From assembly GCA_002167775.1 (NCBI GenBank), contig NHBV01000047.1, positions 21,163 through 54,965 on the forward strand: a DNA stretch of 33,803 bases. The letters run 5' to 3'. Under the pieces are notes generated by a model, which ran no database searches, had not been told where the DNA came from, and worked only from the letters and a program-made list of their open reading frames with translations. Below, in pieces: positions 1 to 8,472 of this stretch (position 1 is its first letter; the number at the start of each line of letters is the position of its first letter). This stretch comes from Crocinitomicaceae bacterium TMED16 (GTDB lineage Bacteria > Bacteroidota > Bacteroidia > Flavobacteriales_D > Crocinitomicaceae). The position numbers were made by a program, and so were the translations under genes.

Positions 1-1056
<1,056 letters not shown>

Positions 1057-1082
1057 TTTAAATGATTTAATTTGATTCGTAC

Positions 1083-1101
1083 TTGGCGAATTTTATGCCA
1101 A
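1083..1101 (-). promoter_or_regulatory. Sigma-54-like promoter motif upstream of groES
   Basis: On the minus strand this reads TTGGCATAAAATTCGCCAA. It contains GG-N10-GC: GG at 1099-1098 and GC at 1087-1086, embedded in TTGGCA and TCGC. The sigma-54 consensus is TGGCAC-N5-TTGC, so the -24 part fits well and the -12 part has one mismatch. The predicted start would be near 1074, giving an ~18-nt leader before the groES ATG. The same 19 bp also form an imperfect palindrome (TTGGC/GCCAA), so it may instead be a repressor site. A sigma-54 activator gene lies close by at 2821-4053. Confidence 0.35.
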
Positions 1102-1111
1102 ATAAGATTTT

Positions 1112-1129
1112 AAGACAAAATTTCGTCTT
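1112..1129. promoter_or_regulatory. 18-bp near-perfect palindrome upstream of groES
   Basis: AAGACAAAATTTCGTCTT has arms AAGAC and GTCTT around an AT core; eight of nine base pairs match. It lies about 46 bp upstream of the start predicted from the neighbouring sigma-54-like motif. It could be an activator or repressor binding site. The core is AT-rich with no strong following T-tract, so a terminator seems less likely. Confidence 0.4.
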
Positions 1130-1150
1130 TTATTTTTTTTAAGTGGAAAA

Positions 1151-1169
1151 ATGTCATAAAATATGACAT
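1151..1169 (-). terminator. Inverted repeat after secG: weak terminator or operator
   Basis: ATGTCAT and ATGACAT form a perfect 7-bp stem around a 5-nt AT loop. On the minus strand the stem is followed by TTTT, 29 bp past the secG stop, which fits a weak intrinsic terminator for the miaB-secG unit. Each arm has only two G-C pairs, so the hairpin would be weak. A DNA-binding site for groESL control is an equal alternative. Confidence 0.4.
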
Positions 1170-1197
1170 CATGACACTGTAAATGAAGAATTACGAA

Positions 1198-1491
1198 TTA
1201 TTTGGTTGCGCCCGGAGCTTGAACTGGTTGTTCTGTCTGTTGCTTTTGACTATCCTCCTTTTTCTGTGGCTTTGGTTGACGAACGGTAATTACGATACTG
1301 ACTAGAACGATTATTCCTGCCAATGACCAAGTTAATCTGTCAATGAACTCATTGGTTTTTTTGACACCACCGAGTTGACCTGGTGAGCCAAAATCAGAAC
1401 TCAAACCTCCACCTTTAGGGTTTTGAACGTATACCACTAGTATCAATAAGACACTTGACAAAAGAACGATGGTAGATAAAATGATGTCCAT
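1198..1491 (-). CDS. secG: Preprotein translocase subunit SecG
   Basis: This is the small membrane subunit of the SecYEG channel that exports unfolded proteins across the inner membrane. It has 97 residues with two hydrophobic segments, at about 3-22 and 54-70. The conserved cytoplasmic loop between them contains NPKGGGL (residues 24-30) followed by a Gly-rich stretch. The tail is a Lys/Gln/Pro-rich low-complexity end, common in Bacteroidetes SecG. The ATG overlaps the preceding gene's TAA by one base (TAATG), so translation is probably coupled. It appears to be the last gene of the unit beginning at miaB. Confidence 0.95.
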   Translation of the reverse strand: MDIILSTIVLLSSVLLILVVYVQNPKGGGLSSDFGSPGQLGGVKKTNEFIDRLTWSLAGIIVLVSIVITVRQPKPQKKEDSQKQQTEQPVQAPGATK

Positions 1492-2318
1492 TATTTAGTT
1501 TTATTAATTAATTTCTGAATTTGGTCTGCAAAGAAACTCTTTTTTTCGGGAAAAATCAAAATTAATTGCTCATATATTGTTTTGGCCATTGCGTAATTTC
1601 CCTGACTCTCGAATACCTTTGCCAAAGTTTCACTTACAGGAAGATTTTCAAGCCCCAAACTTTCTTTTGCTTTTTTGATTGGAGAGAAAAATGGCACTTT
1701 CGGTTTTTCGAAGGTCAAGTACTCCTTTTTTTGGCCTGCATCACTTTGAACTGAACCGGCTGTGAGCCAGCCGTTAAAACTTCTCGGGGTATCTATATGT
1801 GCTTCTTCCTGGGAAGCTTGAGGTTTTTCAATCTCAATATTTTCAGATTCCGAATTTGCGGGGGTACCTTTATTGCCTTGATCTGGTAATTCGTCTTTTA
1901 AATCCTTGAGAACACGTGCTGCGAGTGCCTCTGACTCAATCAACTTATCAAGCGCATCTGTCTTTGTCTCTTTAAGCTTTCGATCCTGCTTGACATCTAA
2001 TTCATCTTCCTCGGATAAATCAGTTTTAGGTTTTTCTATAGTTTGATGAACAACAGATGACTCCTCTATAATCTTTTCGTCAAAATTCTTGGTTAGATCA
2101 TAAATGACAGAACGAGAATTAAGTTCAACGGCATACTTTTCGAGCTCTGAAGAAAACCTCAAGTCATTTTTTGTCTTGAGCGATTTTAAATAAGCAACCG
2201 TGAAGCTTGAGCACCACGGATATAAAGCCATAAGCTCCTTAAATACTTTTGAATCCTCCAATGATAATTCTGAGGAAAAAAGTTTTAACTCAATTTTTGC
2301 CTTATCTAATTCTACCAA
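1491..2318 (-). CDS. Unknown acidic protein with C-terminal TPR-like helices
   Basis: I do not recognise a characterised family for this 275-residue protein. The N-terminal ~75 residues look helical (ALYPWCSSFTVAYLKSLK). A long charged, probably disordered middle follows, rich in Glu, Asp and Lys (about residues 75-180). The last ~50 residues contain one TPR-like helical pair (LAKVFESQGNYAMAKTIYEQ). There is no signal peptide or membrane segment, so it is probably cytoplasmic. Its start overlaps the end of lptE by 7 bp and its stop overlaps the secG start by one base, so it is translated with envelope-biogenesis genes. A scaffold or assembly role is a guess from context only. Confidence 0.8.
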   Translation of the reverse strand: MVELDKAKIELKLFSSELSLEDSKVFKELMALYPWCSSFTVAYLKSLKTKNDLRFSSELEKYAVELNSRSVIYDLTKNFDEKIIEESSVVHQTIEKPKTDLSEEDELDVKQDRKLKETKTDALDKLIESEALAARVLKDLKDELPDQGNKGTPANSESENIEIEKPQASQEEAHIDTPRSFNGWLTAGSVQSDAGQKKEYLTFEKPKVPFFSPIKKAKESLGLENLPVSETLAKVFESQGNYAMAKTIYEQLILIFPEKKSFFADQIQKLINKTK

Positions 2319-2824
2319 TTCGACAATAGTTTATTGATCAAATCCTGAGCGATCTGGTCGTTTATTTCTTCAATAAGCTGATTTTCAACTGATGCTAAGT
2401 TAACATTAGATTCAAAATCGGCAAACCTTGAAACCGATAAAGGCATGGTTTCACTTTCTGGTTCATTAATATTGATTTGAAAATTAATGCGAATCGTTAA
2501 TCTGTTTTGTGAAGCATTATCATCTTGCTGAATGGCAATTGGTGCGACATTATATCCTGCAATATTTCCTGAAATCTCTATCTCTCCTCCATTGTCAGTA
2601 TTTAAAACCAATCGTGTATTATTTTGAACAGCATCCTTAAGGCGCTCAGTAATTTGCGGACCATAACTTAAGGGGCAATTGGGCGCTGAATTCTCTATCA
2701 TCTCGACCGAAAATGACTTCCATTCCTCAGGCATTGATCCCGCGTCCTTGAAGCTTACACTTGAGGGCCAACATCCCGACAAAGCAGGCAGAATAAAAAA
2801 AAGTACTATGGCTATTTTACTCAT
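2312..2824 (-). CDS. lptE: LptE-like lipoprotein (LPS assembly)
   Basis: LptE plugs and helps assemble the LptD barrel that inserts lipopolysaccharide into the outer membrane. This 170-residue protein starts with a short hydrophobic signal and a lipobox ending LSGC, with Cys18 as the lipidation site. The mature part has the pattern of the family: early VSFKDAG, then ITERLKDAVQNNTRL, a beta-rich middle, and a final amphipathic helix (LIEEINDQIAQDLINKLLSNW region). The start overlaps the upstream regulator's stop by four bases (ATGA). The sequence is weakly conserved, so the call rests on architecture, length and the Bacteroidetes gene order (sigma-54 regulator, lptE, secG). Confidence 0.8.
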   Translation of the reverse strand: MSKIAIVLFFILPALSGCWPSSVSFKDAGSMPEEWKSFSVEMIENSAPNCPLSYGPQITERLKDAVQNNTRLVLNTDNGGEIEISGNIAGYNVAPIAIQQDDNASQNRLTIRINFQININEPESETMPLSVSRFADFESNVNLASVENQLIEEINDQIAQDLINKLLSNW

Positions 2825-4053
2825 TTGTTGACGAGGTTATATTCCTTTATTTTTCTATAAAGCGTGCGCTCTGAAATACCTAGCTCTTGGGCTGCGTATT
2901 TTCGTTTTCCTCTATGCTTATCAAGTGCTTTCTTAATGAGTTCTTTCTCACGGTCTTCGAGTGACAATGATTCTTCCACCTCCTGATGTTCTTCAAATTC
3001 TGGCCGACTTACATCAATAGTTCTATTCGCTTTTGGCAACGTGCGGTTCGGTTGAACAATTTCATTTGCAACCTCACTGTAAATTTGATTCAAATAATCG
3101 CTTTGCGTATCAGAAAGAGCAGCATTCCCATCTTTTGACAAAATATCGACAACCAATTTTTTGAGCTCGCTAAGGTCTTTTTTCATATCGAACAAGAACT
3201 TATACATAAGCTCTCTTTCTGAAAAATCATTTTGAGCTGCATTTTTGCGCAAGACTAGGCCCGTGCTCTTGCGCTTCTCGGTTAAATAATTTCCTAAAAC
3301 TAAAGGATCAATTTCTCTCGTGGTTTCGATAACAGAGAGCTGCTCGACCAAGTTTTTTAATTGACGAATATTTCCAGGCCAGTCGTTAGATTCTAGCAGG
3401 GCTACGCTTTCTTCTAGTAATTTTATCGCAGGCATTCGGTATTTTTCAGCAAAGTCATGGGCGAATTTCCTAAAAAGAAGATGAATATCGTCTTTTCGGT
3501 CTCTTAAAGCAGGTAGCTGAATTGGAACCGTACTCAATCTGTAGTAGAGATCCTCTCTAAATTTCCCCGAAGATATGGCGTCCATCATGTTTTCATTGGT
3601 CGCTGCAACTACCCTAACATTCGTCTTGATTACCTTTGAGGCACCCACGCGCATGAACTCACCAGTTTCTAGAACACGCAGCAATCTGACCTGTGTTTGC
3701 ATCGGTAATTCGGCAACTTCATCTAAGAAAATTGTACCACCATTCGCCACCTCAAAATAACCCAATCTACTGCCCGAAGCTCCAGTAAAGGATCCTTTCT
3801 CATGACCAAAAAGCTCAGAATCTATTGTTCCTTCCGGAATAGCACCGCAATTCACTGCAATATACTCCCCATGCTTTCTAGAACTTAGCTGGTGAATCAC
3901 TTGAGGGATTATTTCTTTACCTGTTCCACTCTCCCCGGTGACGAGTACAGAAATATCAGTTGGTGCAACTTGGGCACAAACTTCCAGTGCTCGATTGAGC
4001 AAGGGAGCATTTCCAATGATACCAAAGCGTTGCTTTATTTGTTGTACTTTCAT
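2821..4053 (-). CDS. Sigma-54-dependent transcriptional activator (AAA+ and Fis HTH)
   Basis: This is a bacterial enhancer-binding protein: an AAA+ ATPase that remodels sigma-54 RNA polymerase at -24/-12 promoters. It has 410 residues and no N-terminal receiver or GAF domain, so the AAA+ module starts at once. Walker A is GESGTGKE (40-47), the sigma-54 contact loop is GSFTGA (87-92, Ser in place of the common Ala), Walker B is GGTIFLDE (105-112), and FREDLYYRL (165-173) carries the arginine finger region. A charged linker of ~110 residues follows. The C-terminal Fis-type helix-turn-helix is at about 369-406 (AAQELGISERTLYRKIKEY). With no sensory domain visible, activity may be set by partner proteins or expression level. 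The target genes are unknown. Confidence 0.93.
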   Translation of the reverse strand: MKVQQIKQRFGIIGNAPLLNRALEVCAQVAPTDISVLVTGESGTGKEIIPQVIHQLSSRKHGEYIAVNCGAIPEGTIDSELFGHEKGSFTGASGSRLGYFEVANGGTIFLDEVAELPMQTQVRLLRVLETGEFMRVGASKVIKTNVRVVAATNENMMDAISSGKFREDLYYRLSTVPIQLPALRDRKDDIHLLFRKFAHDFAEKYRMPAIKLLEESVALLESNDWPGNIRQLKNLVEQLSVIETTREIDPLVLGNYLTEKRKSTGLVLRKNAAQNDFSERELMYKFLFDMKKDLSELKKLVVDILSKDGNAALSDTQSDYLNQIYSEVANEIVQPNRTLPKANRTIDVSRPEFEEHQEVEESLSLEDREKELIKKALDKHRGKRKYAAQELGISERTLYRKIKEYNLVNK

Positions 4054-4061
4054 TCCTATTC

Positions 4062-5495
4062 TTAATGTTCTACTGCCTCACCAAGCAATGTTGCGGAGGT
4101 ACAGTCCAATATCTTTACGTTAATATAATCTCCTTTCTTAAAATTTCCTTTTGGAAATACAACCATAGAATTCCGCCCTGTTCTTCCCGACATATGTTCT
4201 TCGGACCTTTTTGAAATTCCTTCAATTAAAACCTTTTCCATTTTACCAATTCGTTCCTTGTTGGAGGCCAATGAATAACCTAACTGCTTCTCGATGATTT
4301 CAGTTAATCTCTTGGATTTAACATCCTCGGGAACGTCGTCTTCAAATTTTCTTTCTGCCAAAGTCTTTGGCCTTTCAGAATATTTAAACATGTAGGCAAA
4401 ATCGAAAGCAACAAGATCCATTAATGACAGGGTGTCCTCATGCTCCTTATCTGTCTCAGCACAAAAACCTGAAATAATATCAGTCGATATAGCACAATCA
4501 GGAATAATTCTATGAATGGCCTCTATTCTCTCAAGGTACCATTCACGAGAATATCCTCTATTCATTCTTTTGAGTACTTCTGAGTGTCCAGATTGCACAG
4601 GTAGATGAATATAATTACAAATATTTTCAAATGAGGCAATTGCATGAAGTACTTCATCTGTCATATCCTTTGGATGCGATGTAGAAAACCGCACGCGTAG
4701 ATCTGGAGAAACTTTGGCAACCATTATGAGCAGTTGCGCAAAATTAACCGTTGGTAATTCTTTGTCTTTTATTTCGCCTTTGTTTGTAATATTCCATCGA
4801 AATGAATCGACATTTTGTCCAAGAAGCGTAACCTCTCGATATCCTTTTGCGAACAAGTCTTGACATTCTTCAACGATAGTTTTTGGATCTCGCGACCTTT
4901 CTCTACCTCTTGTAAAAGGTACAACGCAAAAAGAGCACATGTTATCGCACCCTCTCATGATAGTTACAAAAGCAGAAATACCGCCTTTATCTAATCTTAC
5001 CGGGGATATATCTGCATAAGTCTCATCCCTCGAAAGCAATACATTGACCGCCTTTTGTCCCGTTCCAACCTCGTCTATCAAGTTGGGAAGGTCCCTGTAG
5101 GCATCCGGCCCAGCAACTAAATCGACAAGCTTCTCTTGCTCAAGTAAAGATTTCTTGAGTCGTTCTGCCATACAACCCAATATACCAACGACCATTTCTG
5201 GATTATCCGCTTTCTTCTTTTTGAATTCTGTCAATCGATTCCGAACACGTTTTTCTGCATTATCACGAATGGAGCATGTATTGATCAAAACTACATCGGC
5301 TTCATCAACATCACGGGTTGTGGAAAAACCATTTTCGGTCATAATTGAGGCCACAACTTCACTGTCTGAAAAATTCATCTGGCACCCATAACTTTCAATA
5401 TAAAGTTTTTTGGATGTATCAGCATCAGTACTTTGAACGCTTTCTAATACCTCTCCTTGACGGTCCTCAAGAATTTCTTTTTCTTCTGTAGACAT
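4062..5495 (-). CDS. miaB: tRNA-2-methylthio-N6-dimethylallyladenosine synthase MiaB
   Basis: MiaB is a radical-SAM enzyme that adds the 2-methylthio group to i6A37 of tRNAs reading UNN codons. The 477-residue protein has the three-part MTTase layout. The N-terminal domain carries the auxiliary cluster Cys38 (YGCQMN), Cys74 ([13 protein letters not shown]) and Cys108 (LGCMAERL). The radical-SAM CxxxCxxC is at Cys183, 187 and 190 ([10 protein letters not shown]), followed by [14 protein letters not shown]-terminal TRAM domain covers roughly residues 410-475. The first 30 residues are an acidic extension. It is the first gene of the minus-strand unit, 8 bp ahead of the sigma-54 activator, with its own good promoter. 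Confidence 0.97.
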   Translation of the reverse strand: MSTEEKEILEDRQGEVLESVQSTDADTSKKLYIESYGCQMNFSDSEVVASIMTENGFSTTRDVDEADVVLINTCSIRDNAEKRVRNRLTEFKKKKADNPEMVVGILGCMAERLKKSLLEQEKLVDLVAGPDAYRDLPNLIDEVGTGQKAVNVLLSRDETYADISPVRLDKGGISAFVTIMRGCDNMCSFCVVPFTRGRERSRDPKTIVEECQDLFAKGYREVTLLGQNVDSFRWNITNKGEIKDKELPTVNFAQLLIMVAKVSPDLRVRFSTSHPKDMTDEVLHAIASFENICNYIHLPVQSGHSEVLKRMNRGYSREWYLERIEAIHRIIPDCAISTDIISGFCAETDKEHEDTLSLMDLVAFDFAYMFKYSERPKTLAERKFEDDVPEDVKSKRLTEIIEKQLGYSLASNKERIGKMEKVLIEGISKRSEEHMSGRTGRNSMVVFPKGNFKKGDYINVKILDCTSATLLGEAVEH

Positions 5496-5513
5496 TAATT
5501 GTTTTTTGGACTA

Positions 5514-5545
5514 CAAATTTAGGTAAAACGTTATGGGTGACAAAA
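5514..5545 (-). promoter_or_regulatory. miaB promoter (Bacteroidetes type)
   Basis: On the minus strand TTTTG (5545-5541) is followed after 19 bp by TAAATTTG (5521-5514), an exact match to TAnnTTTG. The predicted transcript starts near 5509, giving a leader of about 14 nt before the ATG at 5495. This promoter would drive miaB through secG. A perfect palindrome (5538-5550) covers the -33 element. Confidence 0.7.
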
Positions 5546-5550
5546 TGTCA
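5538..5550. promoter_or_regulatory. Palindrome over the miaB -33 element
   Basis: TGACA-AAA-TGTCA is a perfect 5-bp inverted repeat around three A residues. It completely covers the -33 TTTTG of the miaB promoter, a position where a bound repressor would block polymerase. No second copy of this exact site was seen in the window. Confidence 0.35.
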
Positions 5551-5580
5551 GAGACGATTTTATGTTTTTTTATGCTTCAC

Positions 5581-5595
5581 TTAACCTATGGTTAA
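5581..5595. promoter_or_regulatory. Palindrome in the miaB-topA divergent region
   Basis: TTAACC-TAT-GGTTAA is a perfect 6-bp inverted repeat. It lies about 34 bp upstream of the topA -33 element and about 36 bp upstream of the miaB -33 element, so it could serve either promoter. There is no T-tract on either strand directly after it, which argues against a terminator. Confidence 0.4.
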
Positions 5596-5626
5596 ATAGC
5601 TCAAGTAACATTTTTTCAGAACAAAG

Positions 5627-5660
5627 TTTTGATAGTTAACGTTTAGATAAGTTACATTTG
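5627..5660 (+). promoter_or_regulatory. topA promoter (Bacteroidetes type)
   Basis: TTTTG (5627-5631) is followed after 21 bp by TACATTTG (5653-5660), an exact TAnnTTTG match. The predicted start is near 5665, about 15 nt before the topA ATG at 5680. No Shine-Dalgarno is present in the leader. Confidence 0.7.
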
Positions 5661-5679
5661 CACACAATTCAATATAGAT

Positions 5680-7992
5680 ATGTCAAAAAATTTAGTGATT
5701 GTTGAGTCCCCGGCTAAGGCCAAAACCATAGAAGGATATCTGGGAAAAGATTTTATTGTTCGCTCTAGTTTTGGTCACGTTCGTGACTTAGCCAAGAAGA
5801 ATGCCATTGATATTGAAAACGGTTTTAACCCCAATTATGAGGTTTCACCTGATAAAAAACAAATCGTTGCTGAATTAAAGAAATTGGCCAAGGCAGCAGA
5901 AATTGTCTGGTTAGCAACTGATGAAGACCGAGAAGGAGAAGCTATTTCTTGGCATCTAAAGGAAACGCTTAATTTAAAAGACGAAGAAACAAGAAGGATT
6001 ACCTTCAATGAAATTACGAAAAAGGCAATTTTAAAGGCTATTACAAACTATAGAACTGTCAATCAAAAGCTAGTTGATGCGCAGCAAGCAAGAAGAATAT
6101 TAGATAGAATCGTTGGTTTTGAACTATCACCCGTTTTGTGGAGAAAAGTTCGTCCGAGCCTTTCAGCTGGAAGAGTTCAATCTGTAGCTGTTAAACTAAT
6201 TGTAGAAAGAGAAAAAGAAATACAAGCACACGAATCAAGCTCATTTTTCAAGACTAGTGGTCTTTTCAAAGTGCAAAATGGAAAAATCAAAGGAGACATC
6301 AGTGGATCTTTTGACAATAAAGAGGAATCAGAGTCCTTCCTAAAGGCTTGTATAAATGCAGATTTCAATGTGGAAGATGTTCAAAAGAAGCCCGCGACTA
6401 AAAAACCTTCTGCACCCTTTACGACCTCAACACTGCAACAAGAGGCAAGTTTAAAGCTAGGATTTTCTGTTTCAAGAACCATGTCTGTTGCCCAAAGACT
6501 TTATGAAGGAGGGCACATTACGTATATGAGAACAGATTCTGTGAATCTATCTGAAACGGCTCGAGATGGAGCCAAAGATGCAATTATAACAAAATACGGA
6601 GATGCTTATTCTAGTCCACAACAATACCGCACCAAGTCAAGTGGAGCGCAGGAGGCCCACGAGGCCATAAGACCTACAGATTTCGGAGTGGCCTCGGTAC
6701 AAATGGAAAGCGACGAAAATAAGCTATATGAGTTGATTTGGAAGAGAGCCATCTCAAGTCAAATGAGTGATGCAAAACTTGAAAGAACAACGGTCAAAAT
6801 TGGTGCTAATGGTCTAGAAAAAGCTTTTACCTGCAAAGGAGAGGTCATTGTTTTTGATGGGTTTCTATCCGTTTACATTGAAAGTAAATTGTCCGATTCG
6901 GAAGAGGAAGATACCCAAGGTCTATTGCCTAAAGTTGAAGTGGGAGAAACTGCTGAAAGGATTGAAATTAATTCAAATGAACGATTTAGTAGACCTCCGG
7001 CAAGATACGTCGAAGCATCATTGGTCAAAAAACTAGAAGAATTAGGCATTGGACGACCATCGACCTATGCTCCAACGATCTCAACAGTTCAAAAAAGAGG
7101 CTATGTTGAGAAAAAAATAAAAGATGGAAAAGAACGCCATTATGTTTCTATGCTCCTGAAAGATGATGAAATAGAATCCGCTACTAAAAGTGAAATTACG
7201 GGAAGAGAAAAAAATAAATTATCTCCAACCGATATTGGTGTTGTAGTTACTGAATTTCTTCAGAAAAACTTCGAAGAGATCATGGATTATCAATTCACGG
7301 CAATTATTGAAAATCAATTCGATGAAATTGCGAAAGGAGGTCTAGAATGGAAAAAAATGCTTGACTCGTTTTACAACCCCTTCCATTCTGGAGTTGAAAA
7401 TACGATTGAAAATTCAGAACGAGCGACAGGAGAAAGACTACTGGGAAATCATCCTGAGAGCGGAAGAAAAATCATTACTCGGATTGGAAAGTTTGGTCCT
7501 ATGGTTCAGATAGGTGACGAAAAAGAGGACGGTGAAAAAGCAGAATTCGCATCCTTACTTAGCTCACAGTCTATATCATCAATCACCCTTGAGGAAGCGC
7601 TAGAGTTATTTAAACTTCCAAGAATATTAGGGCAACATGAAGGAAAAGACTTGAAAGTGAATATCGGCCGATTCGGACCTTACGTGCAGGTTGAGCGAAC
7701 ATTTGCATCGATTCCTAAAGAAATCGATCCAATGGAAATTGATTTTGAAAAAGCATTAGAACTTTATCTAGAAAAGCTGAAGCAAAGTGAGGCCAATAAA
7801 ATAAAATCATTTGAAGAGGAACCTGATTTATTCGTTTTAAACGGTAAATACGGTCCTTACATTAAGAAGGGAAAGTCCAATTACAAAATTCCAAAAGGGA
7901 CTGTTGCGGAGGATTTAGAGCTAAAGGATTGTCTCGAAATCATTGAAAACCAGCCTAAAAAAACCCGTGGAAAAAGGAAATCTTCCAAGTAA
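5680..7992 (+). CDS. topA: DNA topoisomerase I (type IA)
   Basis: Topoisomerase I relaxes negative supercoils by cutting and passing one DNA strand. The 770-residue protein starts with the Toprim fold (LVIVESPAKAKTIEGYLG) and holds the acidic TDEDREGEAISWHL motif near residue 89. The catalytic tyrosine is Tyr282 in HITYMRTDSVNLS. The C-terminal third lacks any C4 zinc finger. Instead it has three Topo_C-type repeats, marked by GKFGPMVQ, GRFGPYVQ and GKYGPYIKKGKSNY, and it ends in a basic tail (KKTRGKRKSSK). This zinc-free tail layout is common outside Proteobacteria. The start sits 15 nt after a well-formed promoter. ssb follows 36 bp downstream. Confidence 0.97.
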   Translation: MSKNLVIVESPAKAKTIEGYLGKDFIVRSSFGHVRDLAKKNAIDIENGFNPNYEVSPDKKQIVAELKKLAKAAEIVWLATDEDREGEAISWHLKETLNLKDEETRRITFNEITKKAILKAITNYRTVNQKLVDAQQARRILDRIVGFELSPVLWRKVRPSLSAGRVQSVAVKLIVEREKEIQAHESSSFFKTSGLFKVQNGKIKGDISGSFDNKEESESFLKACINADFNVEDVQKKPATKKPSAPFTTSTLQQEASLKLGFSVSRTMSVAQRLYEGGHITYMRTDSVNLSETARDGAKDAIITKYGDAYSSPQQYRTKSSGAQEAHEAIRPTDFGVASVQMESDENKLYELIWKRAISSQMSDAKLERTTVKIGANGLEKAFTCKGEVIVFDGFLSVYIESKLSDSEEEDTQGLLPKVEVGETAERIEINSNERFSRPPARYVEASLVKKLEELGIGRPSTYAPTISTVQKRGYVEKKIKDGKERHYVSMLLKDDEIESATKSEITGREKNKLSPTDIGVVVTEFLQKNFEEIMDYQFTAIIENQFDEIAKGGLEWKKMLDSFYNPFHSGVENTIENSERATGERLLGNHPESGRKIITRIGKFGPMVQIGDEKEDGEKAEFASLLSSQSISSITLEEALELFKLPRILGQHEGKDLKVNIGRFGPYVQVERTFASIPKEIDPMEIDFEKALELYLEKLKQSEANKIKSFEEEPDLFVLNGKYGPYIKKGKSNYKIPKGTVAEDLELKDCLEIIENQPKKTRGKRKSSK

Positions 7993-7996
7993 TCGA

Positions 7997-8024
7997 TTGG
8001 TCAATTTTGTTTTTTTTATCTTTA
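7997..8024 (+). promoter_or_regulatory. Possible weak ssb promoter
   Basis: TTG (7997-7999), 17 bp, then TATCTTTA (8017-8024), one mismatch from TAnnTTTG, lie in the 36-bp topA-ssb gap. The predicted start falls almost at the ssb ATG (8029), implying a leaderless message. Spacing is shorter than in the other promoters of this window, so this is tentative. Confidence 0.3.
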
Positions 8025-8028
8025 CTCT

Positions 8029-8472
8029 ATGAGCGGGAGTGTAAATAAGGTTATTCTTGTTGGCAATCTAGGCAAAGATCCTGAAGTGCGTAAACTTGAA
8101 TCCGGTGCCTTATTGGCGCGGTTCTCAATAGCTACATCCGAGCAATATACGGACAAACTTTCGGGTAAACGAATTGAAAATACCGACTGGCACGATGTTG
8201 TGGTTTGGAGAGGTTTAGCAGAGGTTAGTGAGAAATTTCTCAAAAAAGGAATGAAGGTATATGTCGAAGGGAAACTTAAAAAAAGAGCTTGGAAGGATAA
8301 GGAGGGACAACAGCGCTACAATGTGGATGTTGTCGCCGATGTTCTTACCATCCTTTCCAAAATGGAGCCGAAAGAAAAAACAACACATTCCTATGCTGCA
8401 GACAACGCACATAAAATCACTTCTAAAATCGAAGATTTAGATAATCAAACAGACGATTCACTTCCATTTTAA
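8029..8472 (+). CDS. ssb: Single-stranded DNA-binding protein
   Basis: SSB coats single-stranded DNA in replication, recombination and repair. The 147-residue protein has the OB fold over residues 1-110: VNKVILVGNLGKDPEVR at the start, TDWHDVVVWRGLAE in the middle, and KKGMKVYVEGKLKKRAW as the later strand. A short disordered linker leads to the acidic tip DDSLPF, the docking peptide for partner proteins. Its stop overlaps the gldE start by one base (TAATG). The order ssb-gldE-gldD is common in Bacteroidetes. The region before the ATG is T-rich with no ribosome-binding motif. Confidence 0.97.
   Translation: MSGSVNKVILVGNLGKDPEVRKLESGALLARFSIATSEQYTDKLSGKRIENTDWHDVVVWRGLAEVSEKFLKKGMKVYVEGKLKKRAWKDKEGQQRYNVDVVADVLTILSKMEPKEKTTHSYAADNAHKITSKIEDLDNQTDDSLPF

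Noticed and set aside
1057..1197. CIRCE/HrcA operator at groESL
   Set aside because: No TTAGCACTC-N9-GAGTGCTAA or near match was found; the palindromes there have different arms.
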